Shown one piece after another: positions 15,121 to 23,657 of a DNA stretch of 32,289 bases; the stretch's first letter is position 1; every line of letters begins with the position of its first letter. The translations under genes and the position numbers were made by a program. The stretch is from Loktanella sp. UBA3435 (lineage in GTDB: Bacteria; Pseudomonadota; Alphaproteobacteria; Rhodobacterales; Rhodobacteraceae). The stretch is from assembly GCA_002378665.1 (NCBI GenBank), contig DFSO01000061.1:27171-59459 (forward strand), in the 5' to 3' direction. Under the pieces are notes generated by a model. The model was not told the DNA's origin, ran no database searches, and worked only from the letters and a program-made list of their open reading frames with translations.

Positions 15121-16416
15121 TTAACGGAAAGCCAGCAGTTGACCTGATTTCGAGATGACGTAGAGTATACCGCCCGCAACAACGGGGCTGGAGGCCGCAC
15201 CACTGGGGATTTGCACTGCACCAATGAGCACGCCAGAGGCGGGATCATAGCTGCGCAAATTGCCGTCAGACGAGGCCACGATCAAGCGCCCACCCGCCAA
15301 AATAGGGCCGAAATGCGCGGCGATGGGTTGTTGACGGCGGCTTTTGGTGTCTTCTGCAACGGGTAGCTGCACACGCCAAACAGGCGCACCAGTGGCGGCA
15401 TCAAGGCGCACAAGTTCGCTAAGGTCATTCACAAGGAAAACCGCGTTGCCAGCAGGCCAAACAGGACCAAGCGTGCCTTCAGGGGCTGTCCAGATGCGTT
15501 CGCCGTCAAACAAATTAAGCGCAGCGACCTGACCGCCAAAATTGCCGACATAGACGCGATCACCCACAATCACGGGATCGCCAGAAATATCGTCGATTGC
15601 AGCGGATGCTTGGCCCAAGCGACCACCAGAGATCACGGCAGTCCAGCGCTGAATGCCGCCCTGCGGGAATGTTGCGATGACTTCGCCAGATGGGAACGGG
15701 AAGACTGCGATATCAGAGGTCGCCGCCACGCCTGCCCCGCCGCCGAAATTTGCAACCGTCGGTGTGGCCGAAAGCTGCCATTGGATACGGCCAGTCGCCA
15801 CATCAAGCGCCCATGCGGCGCTATTGCGGGCCACAACGTAGACAAGGTCGCCGCGCACCGTTGGCGCAGAGGTGCCCGGCGCATCAAGGTCTTGGGTCCA
15901 GATTTCACGGCCCGTTGCGGCATCCAGCACGGTCAGCTCGCCGTAGCCAGTCGTTGCAAACACTTTGCCCGCACTCACAGACACACCGCCGCCTGACATC
16001 AGGGTCGTGCGTGGGCGTCTTGGTTTCAGGTTGGTCGCCCAGATTGCCGCGCCAGAGGTGGAGGTCGCCACAACATTTGCTGCCGCATCAAGGGTATAGA
16101 TGACATTGCCAGCCACAACAGGCTCTGCGGTGATCCGCGCGCGGCGACTGTCACCTGCCCCGATATCAGCGGCAAATACGAGAGAAAGGTTTGCACCCAA
16201 TGCAGGGTTGCTGATCTGGTGATCTGGTCCGCCGTTGCGGTGGGTCCAATCGGCGTTCACACGCGGGGCTGCAAAATTGACGGGCCCCGCTTGATTAACA
16301 AAGGCTTCGACTTCGCGAATATCCACCCGTTCGCCAGGAAGAATAACATCCTTTTCGCCACAACCTGCGGTGAGTGCTGCCAAGAGGCCTGCAACAAGTA
16401 TTGTCTTTGTTGTCAC
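15121..16416 (-). CDS. bamB: Outer-membrane assembly lipoprotein BamB (PQQ-like beta-propeller)
   Basis: This 431-residue protein has a short hydrophobic signal and a lipobox-like LTAGC ending at C19, so it should be a lipoprotein. The body consists of repeated beta-propeller blades with tryptophan-docking motifs such as LDAATGREIWTQDL, LDVATGRIQWQL and LNLFDGERIWTAP. This is the PQQ-like repeat family to which BamB belongs. BamB binds BamA and helps fold outer-membrane beta-barrels. The start codon is GTG, preceded by AAGGGGAT. Its place between a YfgM-like gene (21 bases upstream) and der (49 bases downstream) matches E. coli and strengthens the assignment over a generic PQQ-repeat protein. 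Confidence 0.9.
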   Translation of the reverse strand: MTTKTILVAGLLAALTAGCGEKDVILPGERVDIREVEAFVNQAGPVNFAAPRVNADWTHRNGGPDHQISNPALGANLSLVFAADIGAGDSRRARITAEPVVAGNVIYTLDAAANVVATSTSGAAIWATNLKPRRPRTTLMSGGGVSVSAGKVFATTGYGELTVLDAATGREIWTQDLDAPGTSAPTVRGDLVYVVARNSAAWALDVATGRIQWQLSATPTVANFGGGAGVAATSDIAVFPFPSGEVIATFPQGGIQRWTAVISGGRLGQASAAIDDISGDPVIVGDRVYVGNFGGQVAALNLFDGERIWTAPEGTLGPVWPAGNAVFLVNDLSELVRLDAATGAPVWRVQLPVAEDTKSRRQQPIAAHFGPILAGGRLIVASSDGNLRSYDPASGVLIGAVQIPSGAASSPVVAGGILYVISKSGQLLAFR

Positions 16417-16437
16417 GGTCGTGATCCCCTTGCGAGA

Positions 16438-17115
16438 TTATTCGGTCGTTATTGGCGCGTCAGTTGTCACTGGCAGAACAGGTGTTCCACCCAAGGCTAC
16501 AATCAATGTTTGTGCGCGGTCCTGCAACCCCTGCGAGGCTTCTGCGTCTTCGAGGACGGATTGCATCGTCGCAATCGCCGCGTCCACATCGCCCGCATCA
16601 ACCTGCATCAGGCCGATCTGCTCAAGTGCCAGCAGTCTGAATGGCGCACCGGGGGCCGAAAGTGCCTCTAGGGCTGCCTTGCGTGCATCTGTATCTTCAT
16701 TTGGCAACATCGCCGCCTTGATCGCCGCCAGATCGCGGTAGATTTCTGGCACCTCTGCGTTTTGCGCCAAAGTATTGAGCGTGGCCGCAGCCTCAGTCAG
16801 TTGCCCCGCCTCTTGCTGGGTCGCAGCCGTCAGCAAAGCGGTCACCGCAGCGGATGGGCCTTGTGCCTCTACCGCTGCCAAAGCCTGCGCACGCGCGGCA
16901 GGATCATCTTCGCCCATCGCAGTCAGCATCGCATCGCCAACCGCTTGTGCGGCGCTCTCGGTTTTTGCTTTGCTATATTCGTTGTAGGCCGCGCCGCCCA
17001 CCAGTGCCAAAACCAAAGTCACCGCGATCCAGCCGTATTTGCGGATATAGCCGAAAAGTTCGTCACGACGGACTTCTTCGCTGACTTCGTTGATAAAGCT
17101 GTCTGAATCGCTCAC
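16438..17115 (-). CDS. YfgM-like TPR membrane protein (ancillary SecYEG/periplasmic chaperone type)
   Basis: This 225-residue protein has a cytosolic N-terminus (SFINEVSEEVRRDELFGYIRKYGW), one helix at about 28-46, and a long alanine-rich helical domain built of TPR-like repeats. That is the architecture of YfgM, which links SecYEG to periplasmic chaperones. Alphaproteobacterial versions are annotated as tetratricopeptide repeat-like (DUF2133) proteins. The start is GTG, with a GGGGGCGAGAC stretch immediately upstream. It heads the three-gene set with bamB and der. Sequence similarity to E. coli YfgM is likely low, so context carries much of the call. An inverted repeat lies upstream at 17164-17205. 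Confidence 0.8.
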   Translation of the reverse strand: MSDSDSFINEVSEEVRRDELFGYIRKYGWIAVTLVLALVGGAAYNEYSKAKTESAAQAVGDAMLTAMGEDDPAARAQALAAVEAQGPSAAVTALLTAATQQEAGQLTEAAATLNTLAQNAEVPEIYRDLAAIKAAMLPNEDTDARKAALEALSAPGAPFRLLALEQIGLMQVDAGDVDAAIATMQSVLEDAEASQGLQDRAQTLIVALGGTPVLPVTTDAPITTE

Positions 17116-17163
17116 GTCTCGCCCCCTTGGTTGCGGTCATTCCCGCTGGTCTTTGGCTGTTCA

Positions 17164-17205
17164 TATCGTGAAGCGGACCCGATTGCCAAGACCTGCCTCA
17201 CGATA
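17164..17205. repeat. Inverted repeat TATCGTGA-N26-TCACGATA upstream of the YfgM-like gene
   Basis: Perfect 8-base arms at 17164-17171 and 17198-17205 flank 26 bases. It sits in the 105-base gap between the MFS stop and the GTG of the YfgM-like gene, so it could be an operator or a leader hairpin for yfgM-bamB-der, or a weak terminator for the MFS gene. There is no T-tract, and chance is not excluded. Confidence 0.35.
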
Positions 17206-17220
17206 AGCGCGGAAGCTCTC

Positions 17221-18402
17221 CTATGGACGGGCCATTTTCCGAAACGTGAACAGCGCCAAGGCAAGCGCGAGTGCGGAGCATAGTGCAATTGCGCCGACCA
17301 TTGGCGTAGCTGTTCCGTTGAAAAACAGCCCCGTGATAGCAACCATCAAACCGCCCACCAACATTTGCAGCGTGCCACCGAGCGACGAAGCCAACCCTGC
17401 AATGCTGCCGTGCGGGTCAAGCGCCATGACCATCGTTGTCGGAATAATCAGGCCAAGACAGGCGTTTGCCACAAACAGGCCCGCCACAACGACGGGCAAA
17501 GTGCCAAAGCCCGCAAGGCATATCAGGAACAGAACGAAGGCAGCGGAGGCAAATCCGATGACCGCCCCGCGCATTACAGGCACGATGCCGAACTTGTCCA
17601 TCGCTGGGCCTGCTGCTTGGGAGGCTGCGAAAAACCCGATGGCGTTGATCGCGAATGCAAGGCTGAACCCTGTGGGCGTCAGGCCGAATTGCTCACTATA
17701 GACGAACGAGGCGCTGGCAATGAAGACCATGAAGCTGGAAAACCCAAAACCGCCGATGAGTGTTAATCCCATAAAAACAGGATCGCGGAATAGTGTCTTA
17801 GTACCTGCCCAGAGCGATTTGAGGTTCACTTTCACTCGCGCTTCGGGCGCCAAAGTTTCAGGCAACACAAAGCCCACCATCAACAGGCTTAGGCCCGCAG
17901 CGATGCACAGCACCCAGAAAATCATGCGCCAATCACCAAAGGCGATAATCCCGCTGCCCAAAAACGGGGCCAGCATGGGAGAGACAGAAATCACCAGCAT
18001 GACCATCGCCATCAGGCGCGTCGCGGCTGATCCTGTGTGCATATCGCGGATCACAGCCCTTGGCACAACCATCAGGACCGCCCCGCCAAAGCCCTGCAAA
18101 ATGCGCGCCGCGATCAAATGGTTGATGTCGCCCGCCACTGCCGACCAGACAGAGCCCGCGATAAAGACGCCCAACCCAAAGAACAATGGCCTGCGCCGCC
18201 CCGCCTGATCCGCCCAAGGGCCATAGAGCAATTGCGCGACGCCAAAGGCCATAAAATAAGCGGTCAGCGTCCATTGTACGGTCGCTACATCCGCCTGCAG
18301 ATCAGCGGCGATTGTGGGCAATGCGGGCAGATACATGTCGATGGCAAAAGGGCCAACAGCAGACAGAAGGCCCAAAATGAGCGCGGCGCGAAACAATGAC
18401 AT
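17221..18402 (-). CDS. Bcr/CflA family multidrug efflux MFS transporter
   Basis: This 393-residue protein has twelve predicted helices. The first helix leads into the AIDMYLPALPTIAADL signature that defines the Bcr/CflA (DHA1) drug-proton antiporters. MFS motif A appears as GPWADQAGRRRPL near residue 61, and RILQGFGGAVLMVVPRAVIRD (about 98-118) is the family motif B/C region. It probably exports drugs or metabolites using the proton gradient; substrate is unknown. GGAAAG lies upstream of the ATG, and the gene is 58 bases downstream of the ATM1-type exporter, so the two may share a transcript. No local regulator gene is present. Confidence 0.92.
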   Translation of the reverse strand: MSLFRAALILGLLSAVGPFAIDMYLPALPTIAADLQADVATVQWTLTAYFMAFGVAQLLYGPWADQAGRRRPLFFGLGVFIAGSVWSAVAGDINHLIAARILQGFGGAVLMVVPRAVIRDMHTGSAATRLMAMVMLVISVSPMLAPFLGSGIIAFGDWRMIFWVLCIAAGLSLLMVGFVLPETLAPEARVKVNLKSLWAGTKTLFRDPVFMGLTLIGGFGFSSFMVFIASASFVYSEQFGLTPTGFSLAFAINAIGFFAASQAAGPAMDKFGIVPVMRGAVIGFASAAFVLFLICLAGFGTLPVVVAGLFVANACLGLIIPTTMVMALDPHGSIAGLASSLGGTLQMLVGGLMVAITGLFFNGTATPMVGAIALCSALALALALFTFRKMARP

Positions 18403-18460
18403 AATGAGGTCTTTCCAGAAAAGTTACGCCATCGCTACCTCTTGTTTCGCGTTAGCGCAA

Positions 18461-20284
18461 TCAGGCGACAGGATCCTCTTCGACTTGCCTGTTCCACAAA
18501 TGCGCGTAGCGACCATCGCTGGCCAAAAGACCGTCATGGGTCCCCTGCTCGACGATTTTGCCGTCTTCCAGCACCACGATCAAATCCGCATCCGCGATTG
18601 TCGAGAGACGGTGTGCGATGGTGATCACGGTGCGGCCTTGTGCCATGGCCTTCAACTCGGCCTGAATTTCCATCTCGGTTTGCGTATCAAGCGCAGACGT
18701 CGCCTCGTCGAGGAGGAGAATCGGTGGGTTTTTCAGCAAGGTTCGCGCAATGCCGACCCGCTGTTTTTCACCGCCAGAGAGTTTCAGGCCGCGCTCGCCC
18801 ACGGTCGTCTCATACCCATCAGGCAAGCTTACGATGAAATCATGAATTTTCGCAGCCTTGGCGGCTGCGATGATCTCGTCCTCAGAGGCCGTGGGTCGCC
18901 CGTAAGCGATGTTGTAATGCACGGTATCGTTGAATAGCACGGTGTCTTGCGGCACAACGCCGACTTGGGCGTGCAGGCTTTCTTGGGTCACGTCGCGCAG
19001 GTCTTGGCCGTCGATGCGCATGGCCCCGCCAACCACATCATAGAAGCGGAATAACAGACGCCCGATGGTCGATTTGCCCGACCCAGAGGAGCCGACAATG
19101 GCAACGGTCTGGCCGGGCTTAACGGTCAGGCTCACGCCTTTCAGAATTCCGCGTTCCTTGTCATATCCGAAATAGACGTCATCCAGAACGACCTCGCCGC
19201 CTTGCACTTTTAGAACATTTGCGGCGGGTTTATCAACAACTTCGGCTGGCTGACTTAACAATTCGAACATTCCGCCCATGTCGATCAAAGCTTGTCTGAT
19301 CTCGCGGTAAACCGTCCCGAGGAAGTTCAGCGGCATCGTGATTTGGATCATATAAGCGTTAACCAAAACGAAATCGCCAACTGTCAGCGTGCCGTTTTCA
19401 ACGCCAAACGCAGCCATAACCATCACACCAACCAGACCTGCCGTAATGATCACCGTTTGACCAAAGTTCAGGAACGCGAGGCTATAGTTCGTCTTGATCG
19501 CAGCCAGCATATAGTTGTGCATCGCACCATTATAGCGGTCGGCCTCCCACTTCTCGGCGCCAAAGTATTTGACGGTCTCAAAGTTCAGCAGACTATCAAT
19601 CGCCTTTTGGTTGGCATCGGTGTCTTGGTCGTTCATTTCCTTGCGGATTTTCACGCGCCACTCGGTCACCGTGAAGGTAAACCAAACATAAATCGCAATC
19701 GTGATCACCACGACGATCGTGTACCAAACACCAAAGTTAAAGAACAAAACCCCCGCAATCATCAACAGTTGCACGATCAGCGGGCCAACCGAAAACAGCA
19801 AGAAGCGGAGCAGGAATTCTACACCTTTTACACCGCGTTCAATGATACGGCTGAGGCCGCCCGTTTTGCGGGTGATGTGATAGCGCATCGACAAGCGGTG
19901 AATATGGGTGAAGGTTTCAAGCGCCAGCGCCCGCAACGCGCCCTGCCCGACCTTTGTGAAAATCACATCGCGCAGCTGTTGCAGCCCAACCGACAGCACC
20001 CGCGTAAAGCCGTATGCCAGCACCAAACCCACAGCGCCAAGGCCAAGGTACGTCGCGGCGGTGGGCTCTTCTGGGGCCAAAGCATCGACCGCTTGGCTAA
20101 AGAAGATCGGGGTCACAACGGCGATAATCTGCGACAAGAATAGCGCAAGCAGCGAGGTCACAACGCGGATTTTGACACCCTTGTCGCCCTCGGGCCAAAG
20201 ATAGGGCAGTACCGCGCGGATCACGCTCCACCCCTGCACCCGCGCATCGCTCAGGTTTTCATCAGTCTTCGCTAGTCTACGCAT
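18461..20284 (-). CDS. ATM1-type ABC exporter (fused permease and ATPase)
   Basis: This 607-residue half-transporter has an N-terminal six-helix domain followed by an ABC ATPase with Walker A GSSGSGKST (about 396-404), signature LSGGEKQR (about 500-507) and Walker B ILLLDEATSALD (about 518-529). The membrane domain has the ATM1 hallmarks GLSRIIERGVKGVEF and LLNFETVKYFGAEKWE, which separate it from MsbA-type flippases. Bacterial ATM1 homologues such as the Novosphingobium protein export glutathione conjugates and help in heavy-metal tolerance; mitochondrial ATM1 supports cytosolic Fe-S assembly. It should work as a homodimer in the inner membrane. The upstream LysM gene is 64 bases away on the same strand. 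Confidence 0.93.
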   Translation of the reverse strand: MRRLAKTDENLSDARVQGWSVIRAVLPYLWPEGDKGVKIRVVTSLLALFLSQIIAVVTPIFFSQAVDALAPEEPTAATYLGLGAVGLVLAYGFTRVLSVGLQQLRDVIFTKVGQGALRALALETFTHIHRLSMRYHITRKTGGLSRIIERGVKGVEFLLRFLLFSVGPLIVQLLMIAGVLFFNFGVWYTIVVVITIAIYVWFTFTVTEWRVKIRKEMNDQDTDANQKAIDSLLNFETVKYFGAEKWEADRYNGAMHNYMLAAIKTNYSLAFLNFGQTVIITAGLVGVMVMAAFGVENGTLTVGDFVLVNAYMIQITMPLNFLGTVYREIRQALIDMGGMFELLSQPAEVVDKPAANVLKVQGGEVVLDDVYFGYDKERGILKGVSLTVKPGQTVAIVGSSGSGKSTIGRLLFRFYDVVGGAMRIDGQDLRDVTQESLHAQVGVVPQDTVLFNDTVHYNIAYGRPTASEDEIIAAAKAAKIHDFIVSLPDGYETTVGERGLKLSGGEKQRVGIARTLLKNPPILLLDEATSALDTQTEMEIQAELKAMAQGRTVITIAHRLSTIADADLIVVLEDGKIVEQGTHDGLLASDGRYAHLWNRQVEEDPVA

Positions 20285-20348
20285 GTTTGAGGTCCCGTTT
20301 ATCAGGCCTGCAACCTAGGCAGGGCTTGGGGGAATTACCAGAGCATGC

Positions 20349-21401
20349 CTATGGATTAACCTCGGGAATCCGAAACACTTGTCCGGGGTAAATCAGATCG
20401 GGGTCGCGGATCGTGTCGCGGTTGGCTTCAAAAACTTTAACGTAAAGAATGCCAGCCCCAAAGCGCTGCTCGGCAATTGCCCAAAGTGTGGCGCCAGGTT
20501 GCACGGTTGCGACGGCGACCTTAAAGTCGAGTTCGTCGATTTGTTCCGCCATTTGGGCCGCGATCACGCTTGGTTCTTCGCGCAGGAAAGGTGTCTCGAC
20601 CCTTGAGAGCACTTCGCCCTCGGCGTTCACTTCGTCGACGCGCAGGGTATAGACGCCCATATCCACTTGCGGCAGATCGGTACGCCAATTGCCGCCCTCT
20701 TCAATCCGCGATGTCGTAATCGGTTGATTATCAAGGTAAACATTCACAAAACCATTGCTCGCTCCGCGCCCTGCAATCAAGACCTCACCTGTCGGATCAT
20801 AGGTGATACTATCAAGGGCGACATTCGCTAGGACATCGGGTGCTGTATCATCGCCGCCCGACTGCACGACGCGCACGCCCTCGGATGAGGCCACGATCAC
20901 GGCAGGTGCAGGCTGCGGCGCAGGCGCTTCGGCGGCGGGGGCTTCGGCGATCACTTCGCTGGCCTCCACTGGCGCGGATATGGGGCCGATCAGATAGGTC
21001 TCGTCTGAGGTCACTGGTGTACCGTTGGGGTCGCCAATTAGCGTGATCGACCGCGATACGTCGGAATAGCCCAACAGCGGCAAAGCCACAAAGCTGCCAG
21101 TGGCGTCTGCGGTCACCAGCTCGACCTGCAAACCGTCAACTAAGATCGCGACCTCTTGCAAAGGTGCTGCCATGCCTGCCAGAACGCTGCTGCCGTCGGG
21201 TTCGATACGCACGGTATCCAAGGATGGTGCAATGACGACGACCTCAGCAATGACCTCTTCGACGGTCTCAATCACAGGTTCGCTGTCGTCAATCACCACG
21301 ACGGGGGCCTGAGGTTTTGGGAAAAACAGCACCAAAAGCACCGCAATCGCGACCGCAGTGAGCGCGCCCAGCCCCAGCCGTGCATTGTTCGACATCGCCA
21401 T
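20349..21401 (-). CDS. Membrane-anchored LysM-domain protein
   Basis: This 350-residue protein has one N-terminal helix (about 9-24), then a long periplasmic region rich in Val, Glu, Ala and Pro (AEAPAAEAPAPQPAPA). Two Ig-like stretches follow (DGSSVLAGMA; GEVLIAGRGASNGFVNVYLDN), and a C-terminal LysM motif (about 297-348) contains PGATLWAIAEQRFG and PDLIYPGQVFRIP. LysM binds the glycan of peptidoglycan, so it probably tethers the membrane to the wall or scaffolds cell-wall enzymes; no catalytic domain is visible. I chose the ATG at 21401 because GGGGGAG sits 6 bases upstream; the longer frame would need a TTG at 21431. It is divergent from the LOG gene across 100 bases. Confidence 0.88.
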   Translation of the reverse strand: MAMSNNARLGLGALTAVAIAVLLVLFFPKPQAPVVVIDDSEPVIETVEEVIAEVVVIAPSLDTVRIEPDGSSVLAGMAAPLQEVAILVDGLQVELVTADATGSFVALPLLGYSDVSRSITLIGDPNGTPVTSDETYLIGPISAPVEASEVIAEAPAAEAPAPQPAPAVIVASSEGVRVVQSGGDDTAPDVLANVALDSITYDPTGEVLIAGRGASNGFVNVYLDNQPITTSRIEEGGNWRTDLPQVDMGVYTLRVDEVNAEGEVLSRVETPFLREEPSVIAAQMAEQIDELDFKVAVATVQPGATLWAIAEQRFGAGILYVKVFEANRDTIRDPDLIYPGQVFRIPEVNP

Positions 21402-21501
21402 TTTGATCTCCCCCAGATCCCCCCGCGCCAAGCTTGGGTTGAGCTAACATAACAACAGGGGTAGGAGCGGTCAAAGGGATCAATGCGCAAGGGTTAAGAC
21501 T

Positions 21502-22059
21502 ATGGCAAATCTGCAAAAATCAGTCTGTGTTTACTGTGGCTCTCGCGATGGGGTGCGCCCTGCCTATGCATGGGCCGCCGCCGATACGGGCGAAATGCTG
21601 GCCCGTCGGGGTTGGCGGCTGGTTTATGGCGCGGGAGACGTGGGGCTAATGGGCCGCGTGGCTTCTGCGGCACAAAAGGCAGGCGGCAAGACCTTTGGCG
21701 TGATTCCTGTGCACCTGCTCGAAATGGAGGTCGGCAAGCGCGATCTCGATACGTTTATCATCACCGAGACCATGCACGAGCGCAAAAAGGTGATGATTAT
21801 GAACGCCGACGCGGTTGTGATGTTACCGGGTGGTGCTGGGTCGTTGGACGAACTCTTCGAGGCGCTCACTTGGCGGCAACTTGGTCTGCACGAAAAGCCG
21901 ATTTTCATTCTCAATACCGAAGGCTTCTGGGACCCGCTTTTAGCGCTGATCGAGCATTTCATTAAGGAAGGTTTCGCCTCATCTTCCTTGCGCGATTTCG
22001 TTCAGGCGGTGCCTGATATCACCACCTTGGAAGAGGCTTTGGCCGCAGCCCTATCCTGA
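21502..22059 (+). CDS. LOG family protein (cytokinin riboside 5'-monophosphate phosphoribohydrolase type)
   Basis: This 185-residue Rossmann-fold protein starts SVCVYCGSRDG, the usual opening of the TIGR00730/LOG family. It contains YGAGDVGLMGRVA (about 35-47) and the catalytic/nucleotide motif LPGGAGSLDELFEALTW (about 109-125), where the family consensus is PGGxGTxxE. LOG enzymes cleave the base from nucleoside 5'-monophosphates; in bacteria the physiological substrate is often unclear and many act as AMP nucleosidase-like or salvage enzymes. Serine in place of the usual threonine is conservative. The last 19 codons overlap the end of rarD on the opposite strand. Confidence 0.93.
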   Translation: MANLQKSVCVYCGSRDGVRPAYAWAAADTGEMLARRGWRLVYGAGDVGLMGRVASAAQKAGGKTFGVIPVHLLEMEVGKRDLDTFIITETMHERKKVMIMNADAVVMLPGGAGSLDELFEALTWRQLGLHEKPIFILNTEGFWDPLLALIEHFIKEGFASSSLRDFVQAVPDITTLEEALAAALS

Positions 22060-22910
22060 CGCCAAAGCGAGACGGAATAAACGACCAGCCCTGCCCAGAT
22101 AATCGGAAAGGCGATGGCGTGCCATCTGGTCACGATCTCGCCCAAGACCAATGCCGCGGAGGCAAATTGTAGGGAGGGGTTCAAAAACTGCACCAACCCG
22201 ACCGTCGACATGCGGACCCGCCGTGCCGCAAAGCTGAACAACACCAAGGGTCCCGCCGTCAGTGGCCCCGAAATCGCCAGTAAAACATGGGTGCCGATCT
22301 CATTTCCGCCACCTGCCCCTGTCCCCTTGAGCACGATCCATGCAATCGCCAAGGGTGCTAGCAACAGCACCTCGGACGTGACCGAGACCACGGGCCCCAG
22401 CGGCAATTGTTTTTTAATCATCCCGTAAGTGCCGAATGTGCCCGCAAGCCAAAGTGCGATCCAAGGGGCCACGCCAAGCCCGAGTGTCAGTACAGAGACG
22501 CCAAAGGCAGCGAGACCGATGGCAAACCATTGCGCGCGCTTCAGCTTCTCTGCGAAAACCAGTTTACCAATCACCACAGCGACCAGCGGGAAAATGTAAT
22601 ACCCCAAAGAGGCCTCAAGGCCCTGCCCGTTGGAAATTGCGAAAATGAACCCGAACCAATTGCCCGAAATCATCAAGGCGGCGATCAGGATCGTGCCAAC
22701 TTGGCGGCGGTTGGACAGTGCGGCGCGCACCTCGCCCAAGCGTCCCTGCACCCCAAGGATCAGCGTGAAAAACGCAAGCGACCAGAGGCTGCGATAGCAG
22801 AGCACTTCCAGCGGCGGCACATGGCGCAACTGCGCATAATAAAGCCCCGAGACGCCCCAAATGGAGCAGGCCAAAATCAGGGCGAGAACGCCTTTTGTGC
22901 TATCGGTCAT
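22002..22910 (-). CDS. rarD: RarD-type EamA permease (DMT superfamily)
   Basis: This 302-residue protein has about ten hydrophobic helices in two EamA repeats. The RarD signatures are present: ACSIWGVSGLYYAQL near residue 12, EVLCYRSLWSLAFF near 33, and GNWFGFIFAISNGQGLEASLGYYIFPL near 82. RarD proteins are predicted metabolite or drug exporters; the E. coli name comes from a chloramphenicol-sensitivity annotation, not from a solid substrate. I chose the ATG at 22910 because AAAGGA precedes it and a longer frame from 22967 would run into the sodB terminator. The 3' end runs 58 bases into the LOG gene. It follows sodB but is separated from it by that terminator. Confidence 0.9.
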   Translation of the reverse strand: MTDSTKGVLALILACSIWGVSGLYYAQLRHVPPLEVLCYRSLWSLAFFTLILGVQGRLGEVRAALSNRRQVGTILIAALMISGNWFGFIFAISNGQGLEASLGYYIFPLVAVVIGKLVFAEKLKRAQWFAIGLAAFGVSVLTLGLGVAPWIALWLAGTFGTYGMIKKQLPLGPVVSVTSEVLLLAPLAIAWIVLKGTGAGGGNEIGTHVLLAISGPLTAGPLVLFSFAARRVRMSTVGLVQFLNPSLQFASAALVLGEIVTRWHAIAFPIIWAGLVVYSVSLWRQDRAAAKASSKVVISGTA

Positions 22911-22965
22911 GCGCGGTTTTCCTTTGCCTGCATTGGCCCCGAATTGGGGAGCCTGCGCAAGAGGC

Positions 22966-23001
22966 AAAGCAAAAGGCCCGCAGATTTCTCTACGGGCCTT
23001 T
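22966..23001 (-). terminator. Rho-independent terminator of sodB
   Basis: On the minus strand, AAAGGCCCG (23001 to 22993) pairs with CGGGCCTTT (22980 to 22972) around a 12-base loop, followed by TTGCTTTGCC. It lies 22 bases after the sodB stop. It resembles the acnA terminator closely, sharing GGCCCG, CGGGCCTTTTGCTTT and the A/T flanks. Confidence 0.82.
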
Positions 23002-23023
23002 GTCTATTCTACTTTGAAAGCAA

Positions 23024-23623
23024 TCACATACGGGATGCGACGTTTTCCCAGTTGACCAAGTTATCAAGGAAGTTGGTCAGGTAAACTGGACGCTTATTGC
23101 GGAAGTCGATGTAGTATGAATGCTCCCATACGTCGCAACCCAACAGCGCAGTTTGACCAAAGCAAAGCGGGTTCACACCGTTTTCAGCCTTTGTCACTTT
23201 CAGGCCGCCGTCAGTGTCTTTCACCAACCAGCACCAGCCAGAACCGAACTGACCTGCGCCTGCAGCAGAAAACTGCTTTTTGAACTCGTCAACGGAGCCA
23301 AAGCTGTCCTTGAGAGCTGCTTCCAATTCGGATGGCATTGCGCTGGACGCGGGTGTCATCATCTCCCAAAACTGGTTGTGATTCCAAAGCTGGGAGATGT
23401 TGTTGAAGATACCGTTCTGGGCCACAGCGGACTTGTCATATGTGCCAACGATGATCTGCTCAAGCGACTTGCCGTCCCATTCCGTACCCGCAATCGCAGC
23501 GTTCCCGTTGGTCACGTAAGCGTTGTGGTGCAGGTCGTGGTGAAATTCGAGCGTCTCGGCGGACATGCCTTTGCCAGCAAGAGCATCGTGCGGGTAAGGA
23601 AGATCTGGAAGTTGAAAAGCCAT
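23024..23623 (-). CDS. sodB: Superoxide dismutase, Fe-type (Fe/Mn family)
   Basis: This 199-residue cytosolic enzyme converts superoxide to O2 and H2O2. The four metal ligands fit the family: H28 (LEFHHDLHH), H82 (LWNHNQFW), D164 and H168 (DVWEHSYYIDF). Gln at position 78 (NNISQLWNH), where Fe-SODs keep the second-sphere glutamine, favours iron over manganese, although cambialistic use is possible. AGQFGSGW near 123-130 is also typical. There is no signal peptide. It has its own promoter in the 69-base gap after soxG and its own terminator, so it is probably separate from sox. An AAGAGA stretch precedes the ATG; it is a weak ribosome site. Confidence 0.96.
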   Translation of the reverse strand: MAFQLPDLPYPHDALAGKGMSAETLEFHHDLHHNAYVTNGNAAIAGTEWDGKSLEQIIVGTYDKSAVAQNGIFNNISQLWNHNQFWEMMTPASSAMPSELEAALKDSFGSVDEFKKQFSAAGAGQFGSGWCWLVKDTDGGLKVTKAENGVNPLCFGQTALLGCDVWEHSYYIDFRNKRPVYLTNFLDNLVNWENVASRM

Positions 23624-23657
23624 GATATTTCTCTTTTATATTTGAAAACCGATTGCC

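Noticed and set aside
19292..20143. 283-codon plus-strand ORF inside the ATM1-type exporter gene
   Set aside because: Antisense to a complete, conserved ABC exporter, with composition (many His, Arg, Gln, Asn) typical of reverse-complement translation.
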